DNA of 16,685 bases from Pseudomonadota bacterium (GTDB lineage Bacteria; Pseudomonadota; Alphaproteobacteria; Rhizobiales; Tepidamorphaceae), in contig JAEYRQ010000384.1 of NCBI GenBank assembly GCA_023435545.1, positions 1 through 16,685 of the forward strand. Direction: 5' to 3'. Below are positions 7,734 to 16,621 of this stretch, piece by piece. The notes beneath the pieces are model-generated. The model searched no databases. It saw nothing but the letters and a program-made list of their open reading frames with translations, and was not told the DNA's origin. The position numbers and the translations under genes are program-made. How positions within the stretch are numbered: the first letter of the stretch is position 1; each line of letters opens with the position of its first letter.

Positions 7734-7742
7734 CTTCACGAC

Positions 7743-9323
<1,581 letters not shown>

Positions 9324-9533
9324 GCGGAAGTCATTGTCCGATGCGCGCCGTCACCCTGGCAGCGGGAGGGTCGGCGGCGCCCATCGTATGGAATGAAATT
9401 GTACCGACAGGGGTCGTTCGCTCTCAGCGATACAGTCTGCGACACAGCCCCTTGATCCAGCGCAAACCCGGATACCCCCGGCGGTGATCATCTCGCGCCT
9501 GTTGTTGCGCACTCCTGGATGGATGGCACCGCG

Positions 9534-10142
9534 ATGAATACGAACAGCGTTCGTGTCTGGGATCCGCTGGTCCGGATCGCCCACTGGCTGCTGGTGACGG
9601 CCTTCGCCGTCGCCTACATCACCGAGGGTGACCCGATGCCGGTCCATGTCTGGGCCGGATACGTGGTGGCGGCGATCGTCGTCGTGCGGGTCGTCTGGGG
9701 CTTCGTCGGACCGCGTCGGGCACGGTTTTCGGATTTCCTGTACGCGCCTGCCACGGCCGCCCGATATCTGCGCGACCTCATGCGGCGGCGCGCGCCGCGT
9801 TATCTCGGCCACAGCCCGGCCGGCGGGCTGATGGTGGTGGCACTGCTGGTATGCCTGGCCGGCACGACCGTCACCGGCATGATGACGCTCGCCGACAGCG
9901 CCAGCGCCGGTCCCCTGACCGCCTGGTTCGGCAACGAGAGCGTGGTCGAACAACGCGCGGCGGCGGAAGCGGCCGGCCAGCAATTCCGGTATCGCTCGCC
10001 CTACAAGGAGCCGCACGAGGTGCTGGCCAACCTGACGCTGCTCCTGGTGATCCTGCACATCGGCGGGGTTGCGCTGGCGAGCTTCGCGCATCGGGAGAAC
10101 CTGCCGCGGGCGATGCTGACCGGCATGAAGCGCGGCGAATAG
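9534..10142 (+). CDS. Cytochrome b561-family diheme membrane protein
   Basis: This is a 202-residue inner-membrane b-type cytochrome of the prokaryotic b561/Ni-Fe-hydrogenase cytochrome b group. The first segment, RVWDPLVRIAHWLLVTAFAVAYI, is the family hallmark with H17. Further candidate haem-ligand histidines are H38 (MPVHVWAGY), H93 (LGHSP), H161 (EPHEVLANL) and H175 (VILHIGG). Four hydrophobic segments are visible (about 16-30, 38-58, 98-118 and 163-184). Between the third and fourth lies a polar loop of about 45 residues. Such proteins move electrons between the quinone pool and a periplasmic partner, often a soluble cytochrome c, but no partner gene is adjacent. ATG 9519 would add five residues (MDGTA) and neither start has a strong ribosome-binding site; the shorter one places the family motif at the usual distance. 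It converges with betB, 12 bp apart. Confidence 0.9.
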   Translation: MNTNSVRVWDPLVRIAHWLLVTAFAVAYITEGDPMPVHVWAGYVVAAIVVVRVVWGFVGPRRARFSDFLYAPATAARYLRDLMRRRAPRYLGHSPAGGLMVVALLVCLAGTTVTGMMTLADSASAGPLTAWFGNESVVEQRAAAEAAGQQFRYRSPYKEPHEVLANLTLLLVILHIGGVALASFAHRENLPRAMLTGMKRGE

Positions 10143-10154
10143 GCTCGACGCCGG

Positions 10155-11618
10155 TCAATACGGTGCGTCGACGCCGCCGAGGTTGACGTAGACGCTCTTG
10201 CGCTCGGAATAGAAGTCGAGCGCCGCCAGACCATTTTCTCGGCCGATGCCGGACATCTTCGAGCCGCCGAAGGGCATCGCAACCGGGGTCAAGTTGTAGG
10301 CGTTGATCCAGACCACGCCCGCCTGCAGGGCGGCGGCCATGCGGTGGGCACGGGCGAGGTCGCGGGTCATGACGCCCGCGGCCAGCCCGAACGGCGTGGT
10401 ATTGGCGCGGGTGATCGCTTCCTGCTCCGTCTCGAAGGCGAGTACGCTCATCACCGGGCCGAAGATCTCTTCGCCGACGATCCTCATGTCGTCGGTGCAG
10501 TCCGCGAAGATCGCGGGCCGTATGAACCAGCCGCTCGCCAGCGGACCGTCGGCGATTCGCTCGCCACCCGTGACCAGCCGGGCCCCCTCAGCGCGACCAG
10601 CCTCGACATAGCCCAGCACCTTCTCCAGATGCGCCTGCGAGATAAGCGGTCCCATCTGCGTGTCGGGATCGAGCGGGTCGCCAACACGGATCGCTTGCGC
10701 GCGGGCGATCGCCCGCTCGAGGAAGGCGTCGTGTACCCGACGGTGGACGAAAACGCGGGTGGCGTTCGAGCAGATTTCGCCCTGGGTATAGAAGTTGCCC
10801 AGCATGGCGGCGGAGACCGCGTCGTCGATGTCGGCGTCCTCGAAGACGATCAGCGGCGACTTGCCGCCGAGTTCCATGGTCACGTGCTTCAGGGTCTTGG
10901 CCGCGGCGGCCATCACTCTGGCCCCCGTGGGCACCGAGCCGGTCAGCGAGATCTTGGCGATGCCGGGATGCGCCGCAAGGGCGGCACCGGTCTCGCCGGC
11001 GCCGAGCACGACGTTCATCAGGCCGGGCGGGGCGCCCGCCTCCTGCACGATCTCCGACAGCGCCAGCGACGAAACCGGCGTCAGCTCGCTCGGCTTGAAG
11101 ATCATCGAATTGCCGGCGGCAAGCGCAGGGGCGGTCTTCCAGCTCGCGATCTGGATCGGATAGTTCCAGGCCCCGATCCCCGCCACCACGCCCAGCGGCT
11201 CGCGACGGGTGTAGGCGAAGGCGGACGGTCCGAGGTCGATATGCTCGCCATAGGTGGCCTGCAGCACGCCGGCGAAGAACTCGAAGCAGTCGGCGGCCGA
11301 ATCGATGTCGGCGGCCGGAACCTCCTGGATCGGCTTGCCGGCATCGAGCACCTCGAGCCGGGCAAGCTCCATCCGTTTGTCGCGCAGTCGCTGGGAGACG
11401 CGGTGCAGCACCCGGGCCCGCTCGGCCGGTGGCATGGCGACCCATTCGCGCTGCGCCTTGGAAGCGGCCGTCACGGCCGCATCGACATCGGCGGCCATGG
11501 ACGTACGCGCCTCGGCGAGCGGCAGGCCGTTGGCCGGATTGATCGTCTCGAACAGTTCCCCCGAGCCCTCGATATGCTGACCAGCGATATGGTTGCGCAA
11601 TCGACCGAGAGTGCTCAT
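10155..11618 (-). CDS. betB: Betaine aldehyde dehydrogenase
   Basis: This 487-residue member of the aldehyde dehydrogenase superfamily is closest in style to BetB, which oxidises betaine aldehyde to the osmoprotectant glycine betaine with NAD(P)+. Marks are GAWNYP (149-154, oxyanion Asn152), the NAD-binding FKPSELTP (174-181), FTGS-like SLTGSVPTGARV (224-235), the general base E249 in MELGGKSP, and nucleophile C283 in GEICSNATRVF. The C-terminal PFGGSKMSGIGRENG is typical. EICSNGTRVFV and LEVLDAGKP are BetB-like phrases. The start is ATG 11616-11618, with AAGGAAAGGA ahead of it. It is not next to betA, betC or betI, so the usual choline operon is absent here, and a related aminoaldehyde dehydrogenase is the main alternative. 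It is divergent from mgsA across 111 bp. Confidence 0.88.
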   Translation of the reverse strand: MSTLGRLRNHIAGQHIEGSGELFETINPANGLPLAEARTSMAADVDAAVTAASKAQREWVAMPPAERARVLHRVSQRLRDKRMELARLEVLDAGKPIQEVPAADIDSAADCFEFFAGVLQATYGEHIDLGPSAFAYTRREPLGVVAGIGAWNYPIQIASWKTAPALAAGNSMIFKPSELTPVSSLALSEIVQEAGAPPGLMNVVLGAGETGAALAAHPGIAKISLTGSVPTGARVMAAAAKTLKHVTMELGGKSPLIVFEDADIDDAVSAAMLGNFYTQGEICSNATRVFVHRRVHDAFLERAIARAQAIRVGDPLDPDTQMGPLISQAHLEKVLGYVEAGRAEGARLVTGGERIADGPLASGWFIRPAIFADCTDDMRIVGEEIFGPVMSVLAFETEQEAITRANTTPFGLAAGVMTRDLARAHRMAAALQAGVVWINAYNLTPVAMPFGGSKMSGIGRENGLAALDFYSERKSVYVNLGGVDAPY

Positions 11619-11729
11619 CGGGAATCCTTTCCTTGTCGAGGCTGCTGGCCCATGCTGCTAGCCCGATTTCGCATGGCGCTGACCGGCACACTTTGCCGCC
11701 GCCGTCATCGACAGGAGCCGAAGGCGACG

Positions 11730-12158
11730 ATGACCGACGATTCCGTTCCCCCACCACACCTGACTGTGGGGCTGATCGCCCATGACAGCAAGAAGCCGGC
11801 GATGGTCGATTGGGTCGGCCGCTGGCTCGACACGCTCACGCCCCATGAACTCATAGCAACCGGAACGACGGGCGGTGAACTGCTGGCCGCCCATCCGGGT
11901 CTCTCGCTCCGCCGGCTGAGGAGCGGACCGCTCGGCGGCGACCAGCAGATGGGCGCGCTGATCGCCGAGGAGAAGATCGACGCGCTGGTGTTCTTCATCG
12001 ATCCCCTGACAGCGATGCCGCATGACGTCGACGTCAAGGCGCTGATCCGCCTGGCAGCGCTCTACGATGTGCCGGTCGCCTGCAATCCGGCGACGGCGGA
12101 CTGCATTGCCGCGAGCCTTGCATCCCTCGCACCGCCGGCGACGCGGCGCTCGGAATGA
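11730..12158 (+). CDS. mgsA: Methylglyoxal synthase
   Basis: MgsA converts dihydroxyacetone phosphate to methylglyoxal and phosphate, a bypass that relieves phosphate-limited glycolysis. The 142-residue protein shows the whole family pattern: GLIAHDSKKPAM (14-25), phosphate-binding GTTGG (45-49), SGPLGGDQQMGA (65-76) with the catalytic base D71, FFIDPLTAMPHDVDVKALIRLA with the catalytic His and Asp, and the closing VPVACNPATADCI. ATG 11730 has AAGG five bases upstream and AGGAG slightly further; a much longer in-frame extension upstream is only the shadow of betB. It lies divergent from betB and upstream of tRNA-Lys. Methylglyoxal is toxic, so tight regulation would be expected, but no operator is recognised. 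Confidence 0.95.
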   Translation: MTDDSVPPPHLTVGLIAHDSKKPAMVDWVGRWLDTLTPHELIATGTTGGELLAAHPGLSLRRLRSGPLGGDQQMGALIAEEKIDALVFFIDPLTAMPHDVDVKALIRLAALYDVPVACNPATADCIAASLASLAPPATRRSE

Positions 12159-12292
12159 GGATCGCCACACCGATGGTCTACCGTCGCCTTGCAACTGTCG
12201 GAAAACATTCAGCCATGTCTGGACGCGGGGGGCCGGCATTGCTATATCCCGCGTCGACGCCGCGGCCAGAGGCTGCGGCGGCCGCTTTCGGC

Positions 12293-12368
<76 letters not shown>

Positions 12369-12638
12369 ATCCTTTCAAGGGCTTAGCCTTTGTCAGGTTG
12401 GATACCGCCGGACATCAAAGCCCATCTGGCTAACGCTGGGCTAACCTCCCACGAGCTTCGGCGCCGGTTCGGGGCCTTCAAGCGGCAACTTCCGGTTCGT
12501 CGCCTACCGGCTCGTTATCCAAGGCGCCGTCGACGTTGTCCGCGACAACCGCCCTTTAGTCTCGTCGACTCCCATTTCCCGCGCACGTTGTGTTAGGCTT
12601 CGCTTCACAGGGGCGAACTGCGGGGATTGGGGATCACG
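12369..12638. other. tRNA-Lys 3' flank with small inverted and direct repeats
   Basis: No gene is supported in these 270 bases. Right after the tRNA, AAGGGC (12377-12382) and GCCTTT (12386-12391) form a short stem with a three-base loop, possibly part of the tRNA 3' trailer. AGCCCA (12419-12424) is the inverse of TGGGCT (12437-12442), and GGCTAAC occurs twice as a direct repeat (12428-12434 and 12439-12445). These could be remnants of an attachment region. I see neither an integrase gene nor a second copy of the tRNA end to mark a right border. GGGGA (12629-12633) serves the following gene. Confidence 0.4.
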
Positions 12639-13619
12639 GTGTTTCGACGATTGATGGTTGTGGCGACCGCTGCTTGCGGCGCGCTGTCCGGTAGCAACGT
12701 CGCGGCTACGGCGGCGGCTGAATTCTATGCCCTGGCTTTCTCTCCGGATTCCAAGCAACTCGTTGCAAGCTGGTCCGACGGGCAGCGCCACCAATTGCGG
12801 TTCTACGATCCGCGTACCGGAGAACTGACACGCTCAATTCGAACGCCTCGGTTGGTGGAAGACATCGACTATTCGTCACAGGGTAACCTGGTCGCAACGG
12901 TTCAGAATATGCGCGCCAGCACGTTCCGGATTGAGATCTGGGATGCGATGGAGGGGGAAGTGGTCGCGGGGCGCCAGGTGACGAACGTATCCCCGCTCTC
13001 GTACAATCGGGTTGCCTTCCTTCCTCTATTCTCTTCGCTTGCGATTGCACGGGCCAACGCACCGACCCTCGTTTGGAATTATGAAACCAGCACACGCTGG
13101 CCACTGCAGAATGGATGGTTCAGTATCGCGGCGGCTGATGGAGGCAGGCTCCTTGCGTATTCCCGTCACCGCGCAATTGATGTCGTGCGCGTCGAGAATC
13201 GGCGGCTGATTTCGACCATTGATGGCTCAAGGTGGGGGGGTGGAATGCCCGGACCGATGGCATTCGGTCCGCCACGACTCCTTGCCGTCATTGCCGACGA
13301 TGAAGTCGAGATATGGCAACCCATCCGCAATGAACGGCTGCTTCGCATGCACGCCGGGCAATTCTCCGTGCGCAGCCTCGCCTTTCAGCAGCGGCCGGCG
13401 CGCGTGGCAGCGACCACGACGGAACCTGCGGTTCATGTGTGGGACGCACGCACTGGAGAGCTCTTGCGCAAACTGAAGGACGAGGGCATCGGGCGTTTTG
13501 AGGACGTCGCTGTAGCTCCACGCAGCCCGTTGCTGGCAGCCTCGAAACGAAGCATCTTCGGAGGGAGCATCTTCGTCTGGAATATGAACACGGGCAAACT
13601 GATACGGCAGATCAAGTAG
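12639..13619 (+). CDS. Exported seven-blade WD40-like beta-propeller protein
   Basis: This 326-residue protein has a Sec-type leader (FRRLMVVATAACGALSG, likely cut after AAA near residue 27). About seven propeller repeats follow, each closing with a strand of the form (hydrophobic)-x-(hydrophobic)-W/Y-(D/N)-x-x-(T/S)-G-(E/K)-L. The seven closings are LRFYDPRTGELTRSI, IEIWDAMEGEVVAG, TLVWNYETSTRWPL, DVVRVENRRLIS, VEIWQPIRNERLLRM, VHVWDARTGELLRKL and IFVWNMNTGKLIRQI. The first and last blades are the most regular. No catalytic residues or extra domain are seen, so a periplasmic scaffold or binding role is likely, with no known partner. GTG 12639 is preferred because GGGGA lies five bases upstream; TTG 12627 and ATG 12654 are alternatives. 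Third codon positions end in A or T far more often than in neighbouring genes, which suggests acquired DNA. Confidence 0.82.
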   Translation: MFRRLMVVATAACGALSGSNVAATAAAEFYALAFSPDSKQLVASWSDGQRHQLRFYDPRTGELTRSIRTPRLVEDIDYSSQGNLVATVQNMRASTFRIEIWDAMEGEVVAGRQVTNVSPLSYNRVAFLPLFSSLAIARANAPTLVWNYETSTRWPLQNGWFSIAAADGGRLLAYSRHRAIDVVRVENRRLISTIDGSRWGGGMPGPMAFGPPRLLAVIADDEVEIWQPIRNERLLRMHAGQFSVRSLAFQQRPARVAATTTEPAVHVWDARTGELLRKLKDEGIGRFEDVAVAPRSPLLAASKRSIFGGSIFVWNMNTGKLIRQIK

Positions 13620-13849
13620 ACCTATGGTGTTCTGTTGGTGAGGGGAACCGACCACGGCAGTGAGGGCGATTCTCGAAGCGATCAAATTGACAACATCGAT
13701 CTTAGTAATCCTGCTTCCGGTGATGGTCCTCGCATGGTTGAGGAGATGCGCGCGACGTTAAAGCAATAGGCATCTACTTTCGAGAAAGATTGTATTTCAG
13801 AAATTCTATAATAGAACCTACAGAAAGCACTTGTTTCCCCTTTATACGC
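13620..13849. other. AT-richer non-coding stretch downstream of the propeller gene
   Basis: This is the most AT-rich part of the window, especially 13761-13850, and contrasts sharply with the GC-rich DNA that resumes near 13850. Apart from a doubtful 33-codon frame (13660-13761) nothing is coding. A perfect TATAAT occurs at 13807-13812 but no -35 partner or downstream plus-strand gene goes with it. It probably belongs with the propeller gene to a transferred or relaxed segment. Confidence 0.5.
13660..13761 (+). CDS. Possible 33-residue single-pass membrane peptide
   Basis: A short frame starts at GTG 13660, 40 bases after the propeller gene. It encodes a peptide with one hydrophobic segment (TTSILVILLPVMVLAWL) flanked by a basic tail RRCARR, which would place the C-terminus in the cytoplasm. 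AGGGGAA lies about 12 bases before the start, further than ideal. The hydrophobic core and positive flank look like a genuine small membrane protein, but the frame is short enough to be chance. No relative is recognised. Confidence 0.25.
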   Translation: MRAILEAIKLTTSILVILLPVMVLAWLRRCARR

Positions 13850-13969
13850 CTATCGGGTCGTGTAGGCATATTTGGGCGCTGAGATCTCGACCGTGTCGGT
13901 GTCGAGGATCACCAGCGGACCGGCTGTGGCGGCGGCTATGCTCGCGGTCGCCGGTCTCCTCGTCCCCGA
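13850..13969 (-). pseudogene. In-frame open extension after the DUF899 stop, possible gene remnant
   Basis: Immediately beyond the TGA of the DUF899 gene, the same frame stays open for 39 codons to TAG at 13850-13852. The last 23 codons have strongly coding-like codon use and read as a sensible C-terminus, GPLVILDTDTVEISAPKYAY followed by TTR. No start codon precedes it other than a GTG inside this segment. It could be the 3' end of a gene whose front has been deleted, or a chance frame. The stop lies exactly where the AT-rich DNA begins. The family is not recognised. Confidence 0.3.
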
Positions 13970-14665
13970 TCAGTCATCCCGTCCGGCGTCCGTCGCGAGA
14001 TCGTCGTGCCAGACCCACCAGCGATAGGGTGGTGTCTGCGGATAGCCCGCGGGCGAATCCTCCCACTCCTCCTGCCGGCCGAGCGCGGTGATATCGAGAT
14101 AGTTCCAGGTATTGCCCATCTGCTCGTCGCCGCGGCCGTTGACGAAATAGGTCCGGAAGATGCGACCCCCGTCGCGGATGAATGCATTGGTGCCGTGCCA
14201 TTCGTCGACGCCGAAATCGGCATCGAAGTCGTCGGTCAAGGTGAACCAGGGGATATGCTCCCAGCCCATTCTCGCCTTGAGGCGGGCGAGATTGGGCTGC
14301 GAACCGCGTGAGACGAAGGCGAGGCTCGTGTCGCGGGCATTGAGATGGGCCGGATGCGCAATCTGATCGGCGACCATCGAGCAGCCGATGCAGCCCTTCT
14401 CGGGCCAGCGCCCGACGCCCGGCTCGATGAAGGCGCGATAGACGATCAGCTGACGCCGGCCGTCGAATAGATCGAGCAGGCTCAGGCGGCCGTTTGGCCC
14501 TTCGAATACATAATCCTTGTCGACCGCCAGCCACGGCATCCGCCGGCGCTCGGCGGCGAGGGCGTCGCGGGCGCGGCTATGGGCTTTCTCCTTCGCATGC
14601 ATGCGCGCGTGGGCGGCATTCCATTCCTCTGCCGAGACGATCGGCGGGTGGTTCTTCAGTTGCAT
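13970..14665 (-). CDS. DUF899 thioredoxin-like protein
   Basis: This 231-residue protein matches the DUF899 pattern: an N-terminal helical part with RRRMPWLAVDKDYVFEGPNGR (about 41-60), then SLLDLFDGRRQLIVYRAF (62-79) as in thioredoxin-fold peroxidase-like proteins. KGCIGCSMVAD (90-100) has a CxxC pair (C92, C95), and the family ending is WEDSPAGYPQTPPYRWWVWHDD. The biochemical role of the family is not established; a thiol redox function is inferred from fold and CxxC. ATG 14665 has GGGAG about eight bases upstream. It lies 241 bases downstream of the SRPBCC gene on the same strand. DUF899 and SRPBCC/AHSA1 genes are often neighbours, which suggests a common regulon, although no ArsR-type regulator is present here. 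Confidence 0.9.
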   Translation of the reverse strand: MQLKNHPPIVSAEEWNAAHARMHAKEKAHSRARDALAAERRRMPWLAVDKDYVFEGPNGRLSLLDLFDGRRQLIVYRAFIEPGVGRWPEKGCIGCSMVADQIAHPAHLNARDTSLAFVSRGSQPNLARLKARMGWEHIPWFTLTDDFDADFGVDEWHGTNAFIRDGGRIFRTYFVNGRGDEQMGNTWNYLDITALGRQEEWEDSPAGYPQTPPYRWWVWHDDLATDAGRDD

Positions 14666-14906
14666 GTGATGTCTCCCTTCTCCAACGTCGACGATGGCCC
14701 CAGTCTGAGGGACGACCTGCAGTCACGAGTGACCGCATCCTGGATCCCGATGTTCAGGCGCAGCCGGTCCGCCGGAATGGACGTGGGCTGCGACACCGGC
14801 ACAGAGGTCGCAGCGGAACTCCAGCCGCGGGCTCGGCCGAGGAAGTCGCCCACGGGCGGCATCCTGCTCCGCACGGGACCCTCGCCACCCATCCCCTGTC
14901 CTGGAT
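14666..14906. other. Gap between the SRPBCC and DUF899 genes
   Basis: These 241 bases hold the DUF899 ribosome-binding site and, at 14722-14733, the palindrome GTCAC-GA-GTGAC, which might be an operator for DUF899. A minus-strand frame of 78 codons runs through it but crosses the DUF899 start and has no recognisable content, so I do not call it. Confidence 0.4.
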
Positions 14907-15350
14907 CTATTGGTCGATCTCCGGCTCGACGAGCTTTGCGAGCTTGCGAAGAGAGTCCTGCCAGCCCAGGTAGCAGGCTTCGGTCGGGATCACATCCGGA
15001 ATGCCGTGTTGCTCGATACGGACGTCCGTTCCGACCGAAACGGCCTCGAGGGTGACTGTGGTGGTAATCTCGCCCGGCAAATTGGGGTCGTCGAACCTGT
15101 CCGTGTAGACAAGGCGCTCGTTCGGAACGAGTTCACCAAAGGCGCCGCCGAAGGAATGGACGCCGCCCGTGGTGAAGTTGCGGAACGACATCCGGCGCTT
15201 GCCCCCGGCTTTGGTGTCGAGATCACGAACGGTGCAGGTGAAACCATTGGGCGGGTACCAGCTCGCAACCGCATCGGGTTCTATGAAGGCCCTGTAGACC
15301 TTCGCCGGAGCGGCGGTGAGAACGCGGTGCAGTTTGACGGTGCCGGGCAT
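14907..15350 (-). CDS. SRPBCC/AHSA1-domain protein
   Basis: This 147-residue protein has a START-like helix-grip fold of the AHSA1 (Aha1 C-terminal-like) type. Typical segments are the first strand KLHRVLTAAPAKVYRAFIEP (6-25), DAVASWYPPNGFTCTV (26-41), a core strand KRRMSFRNFTTGG, and the later strands ERLVYTDRFDD (78-88) and TTTVTLEAVSVGTDVRIEQHG. It closes with a C-terminal helix, CYLGWQDSLRKLAKLVE. The fold binds small hydrophobic ligands, and the ligand here is unknown. I chose ATG 15350 over a longer frame because AAAGGAG lies seven to eight bases upstream and the domain begins there. It sits between the DJ-1/PfpI and DUF899 genes on the same strand. Confidence 0.9.
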   Translation of the reverse strand: MPGTVKLHRVLTAAPAKVYRAFIEPDAVASWYPPNGFTCTVRDLDTKAGGKRRMSFRNFTTGGVHSFGGAFGELVPNERLVYTDRFDDPNLPGEITTTVTLEAVSVGTDVRIEQHGIPDVIPTEACYLGWQDSLRKLAKLVEPEIDQ

Positions 15351-15478
15351 GATTGGCTCCTTTCGGTTCGATCGGGGGGAGTGCATGATGCTCGTCCTCC
15401 AGCCCGCTTCCGCCACCGGAGCTTTCGGTGGCCATCGCACACGGTCGCTTCAACGACTGAAGAACGACACGTGGTGCA

Positions 15479-16621
15479 TTAGCGACTGCGCGCATATTCG
15501 AGCTGCATCGCCACGACATTGGTGGTTGGTTCGCCATAGCGCGCGGTGATCTTCTCAAGCACCCGATCCAGAGCCTCGGCCGGCGGCTGATCAGGATAGA
15601 CCGAAGCGCGGCGTTCCTGTGGCCAGTCGGCCGTGGTCCTGTCCGGCAGGACGCGGATGCCGTTGGCCGTCACGACGGCTTCCTTCGAGGCGGAATAAGT
15701 GGCGGCACTGGACCGATAGGTCCGCGACCAGGCATCGGCCACCAGTGCGAGCGACACCCCGTCCATGCCCGCATCGAGACGGATGCCGAGTTCTTCGCGG
15801 TTCCAGAAGGCCGTCCCGTTGGCCAGAACTGTCAACGCGAAGGGCCGAGTGAGTCTGAAGGCAGCGCTTGCATGCCGCATATCCCACTGGTTAAGCCCAA
15901 GCCCTCGGGCGACGTCTTCCGCCTTCGCTCGGCCGGCGATCGCCCCGATCAACGTCAGCATCATCGGCATGGAGGCGCTGATGCCGGTGGTCGTGACGAC
16001 GTTCCCGTCCGCCACCATGCGGCGGTCGGCTACGTATTCGATGGTCGGGCTGCGCTCGAGCAGTTCGCCCAGATAATACCAGTGGGTCGTGGCGCGCTTC
16101 CCATCCAACAGTCCCGACGCTCCGACAACCTTGGCACCGGCGCATATGCCGATGATCCTGGCGCCCTTTTCGGCCTGGGCCCTGATCCAGGCGAGAGCCT
16201 CAGGATCGTCATCGCGGCTCATGGCGGGCACGATGACGTAGTCCGCCCCTTCGGGATGCTCCGCGTCGAACTCCGCGATTGTTGCGTCTGGCTCCACCCT
16301 GAGGGCGGGAAAGAGTTCTACCTGCCCCGGGCGTATCGCCAGCATGGCCACATCCGCCACATCGGCGCGCCGCAATATGCTGGTCGGGACGAGATAGTCG
16401 GTCGTCTCGGTTGCGTCATTGATGCCGATGACGGCAACGAGCGGGCGCTTGCGCCCCGTCGGCCTGAGCAAAGCAAGCATGGCGTCGGCCTCCGCCTGCG
16501 GCACCGAGGGGGCATCTGCCGATGCGGTCGCGGACGGCAGGCTGAGCATCCAGCCGCCGAAGCCCGCCGCGGCCAGAACGACGACGGCCACACCGCCCCA
16601 GATCCAGATGGCCTTCGACAT
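15479..16621 (-). CDS. Membrane-anchored DJ-1/PfpI-family protein with an extra C-terminal domain
   Basis: This 380-residue protein begins with an N-terminal membrane segment (IWIWGGVAVVVLAAAGFGGW, 5-24) that is either an anchor or an uncleaved signal, so the rest should be periplasmic. Residues 60-185 form a class I glutamine-amidotransferase-like/DJ-1 domain: LVAVIGINDATE, VEPDATIAEFDAEHPEGADYVIVPA, and the nucleophile elbow GICAGAKVVGASGLLDGKRA with C160, followed by TTHW with H180. This is the GlxA-type (AraC-associated) variant, but the usual AraC helix-turn-helix is missing. Instead about 190 residues follow (GISASMPMMLTLIGAIAG...YARSR) that I do not recognise beyond the end of the DJ-1 fold. 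ATG 16621 has GGAG about ten bases upstream. A hydrolase, glyoxalase-like or sensor role is possible. Confidence 0.82.
   Translation of the reverse strand: MSKAIWIWGGVAVVVLAAAGFGGWMLSLPSATASADAPSVPQAEADAMLALLRPTGRKRPLVAVIGINDATETTDYLVPTSILRRADVADVAMLAIRPGQVELFPALRVEPDATIAEFDAEHPEGADYVIVPAMSRDDDPEALAWIRAQAEKGARIIGICAGAKVVGASGLLDGKRATTHWYYLGELLERSPTIEYVADRRMVADGNVVTTTGISASMPMMLTLIGAIAGRAKAEDVARGLGLNQWDMRHASAAFRLTRPFALTVLANGTAFWNREELGIRLDAGMDGVSLALVADAWSRTYRSSAATYSASKEAVVTANGIRVLPDRTTADWPQERRASVYPDQPPAEALDRVLEKITARYGEPTTNVVAMQLEYARSR

Noticed and set aside
12219..12247. CTGGAC ... CTATAT as the tRNA-Lys promoter
   Set aside because: The position and spacing are plausible but the -35 is a poor match; it is only mentioned in the tRNA entry.
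12390..12596. 68-codon frame after tRNA-Lys as an integrase remnant
   Set aside because: The translation is Arg/Pro-rich and shows none of the tyrosine recombinase motifs.
13807..13812. Perfect TATAAT as a promoter
   Set aside because: No reasonable -35 box at 16-18 bases and no plus-strand gene downstream; it lies in AT-rich DNA where such matches arise by chance.
14656..14892. 78-codon minus-strand frame between the SRPBCC and DUF899 genes
   Set aside because: It reads across the well-supported DUF899 start and ribosome-binding site and has no recognisable content.
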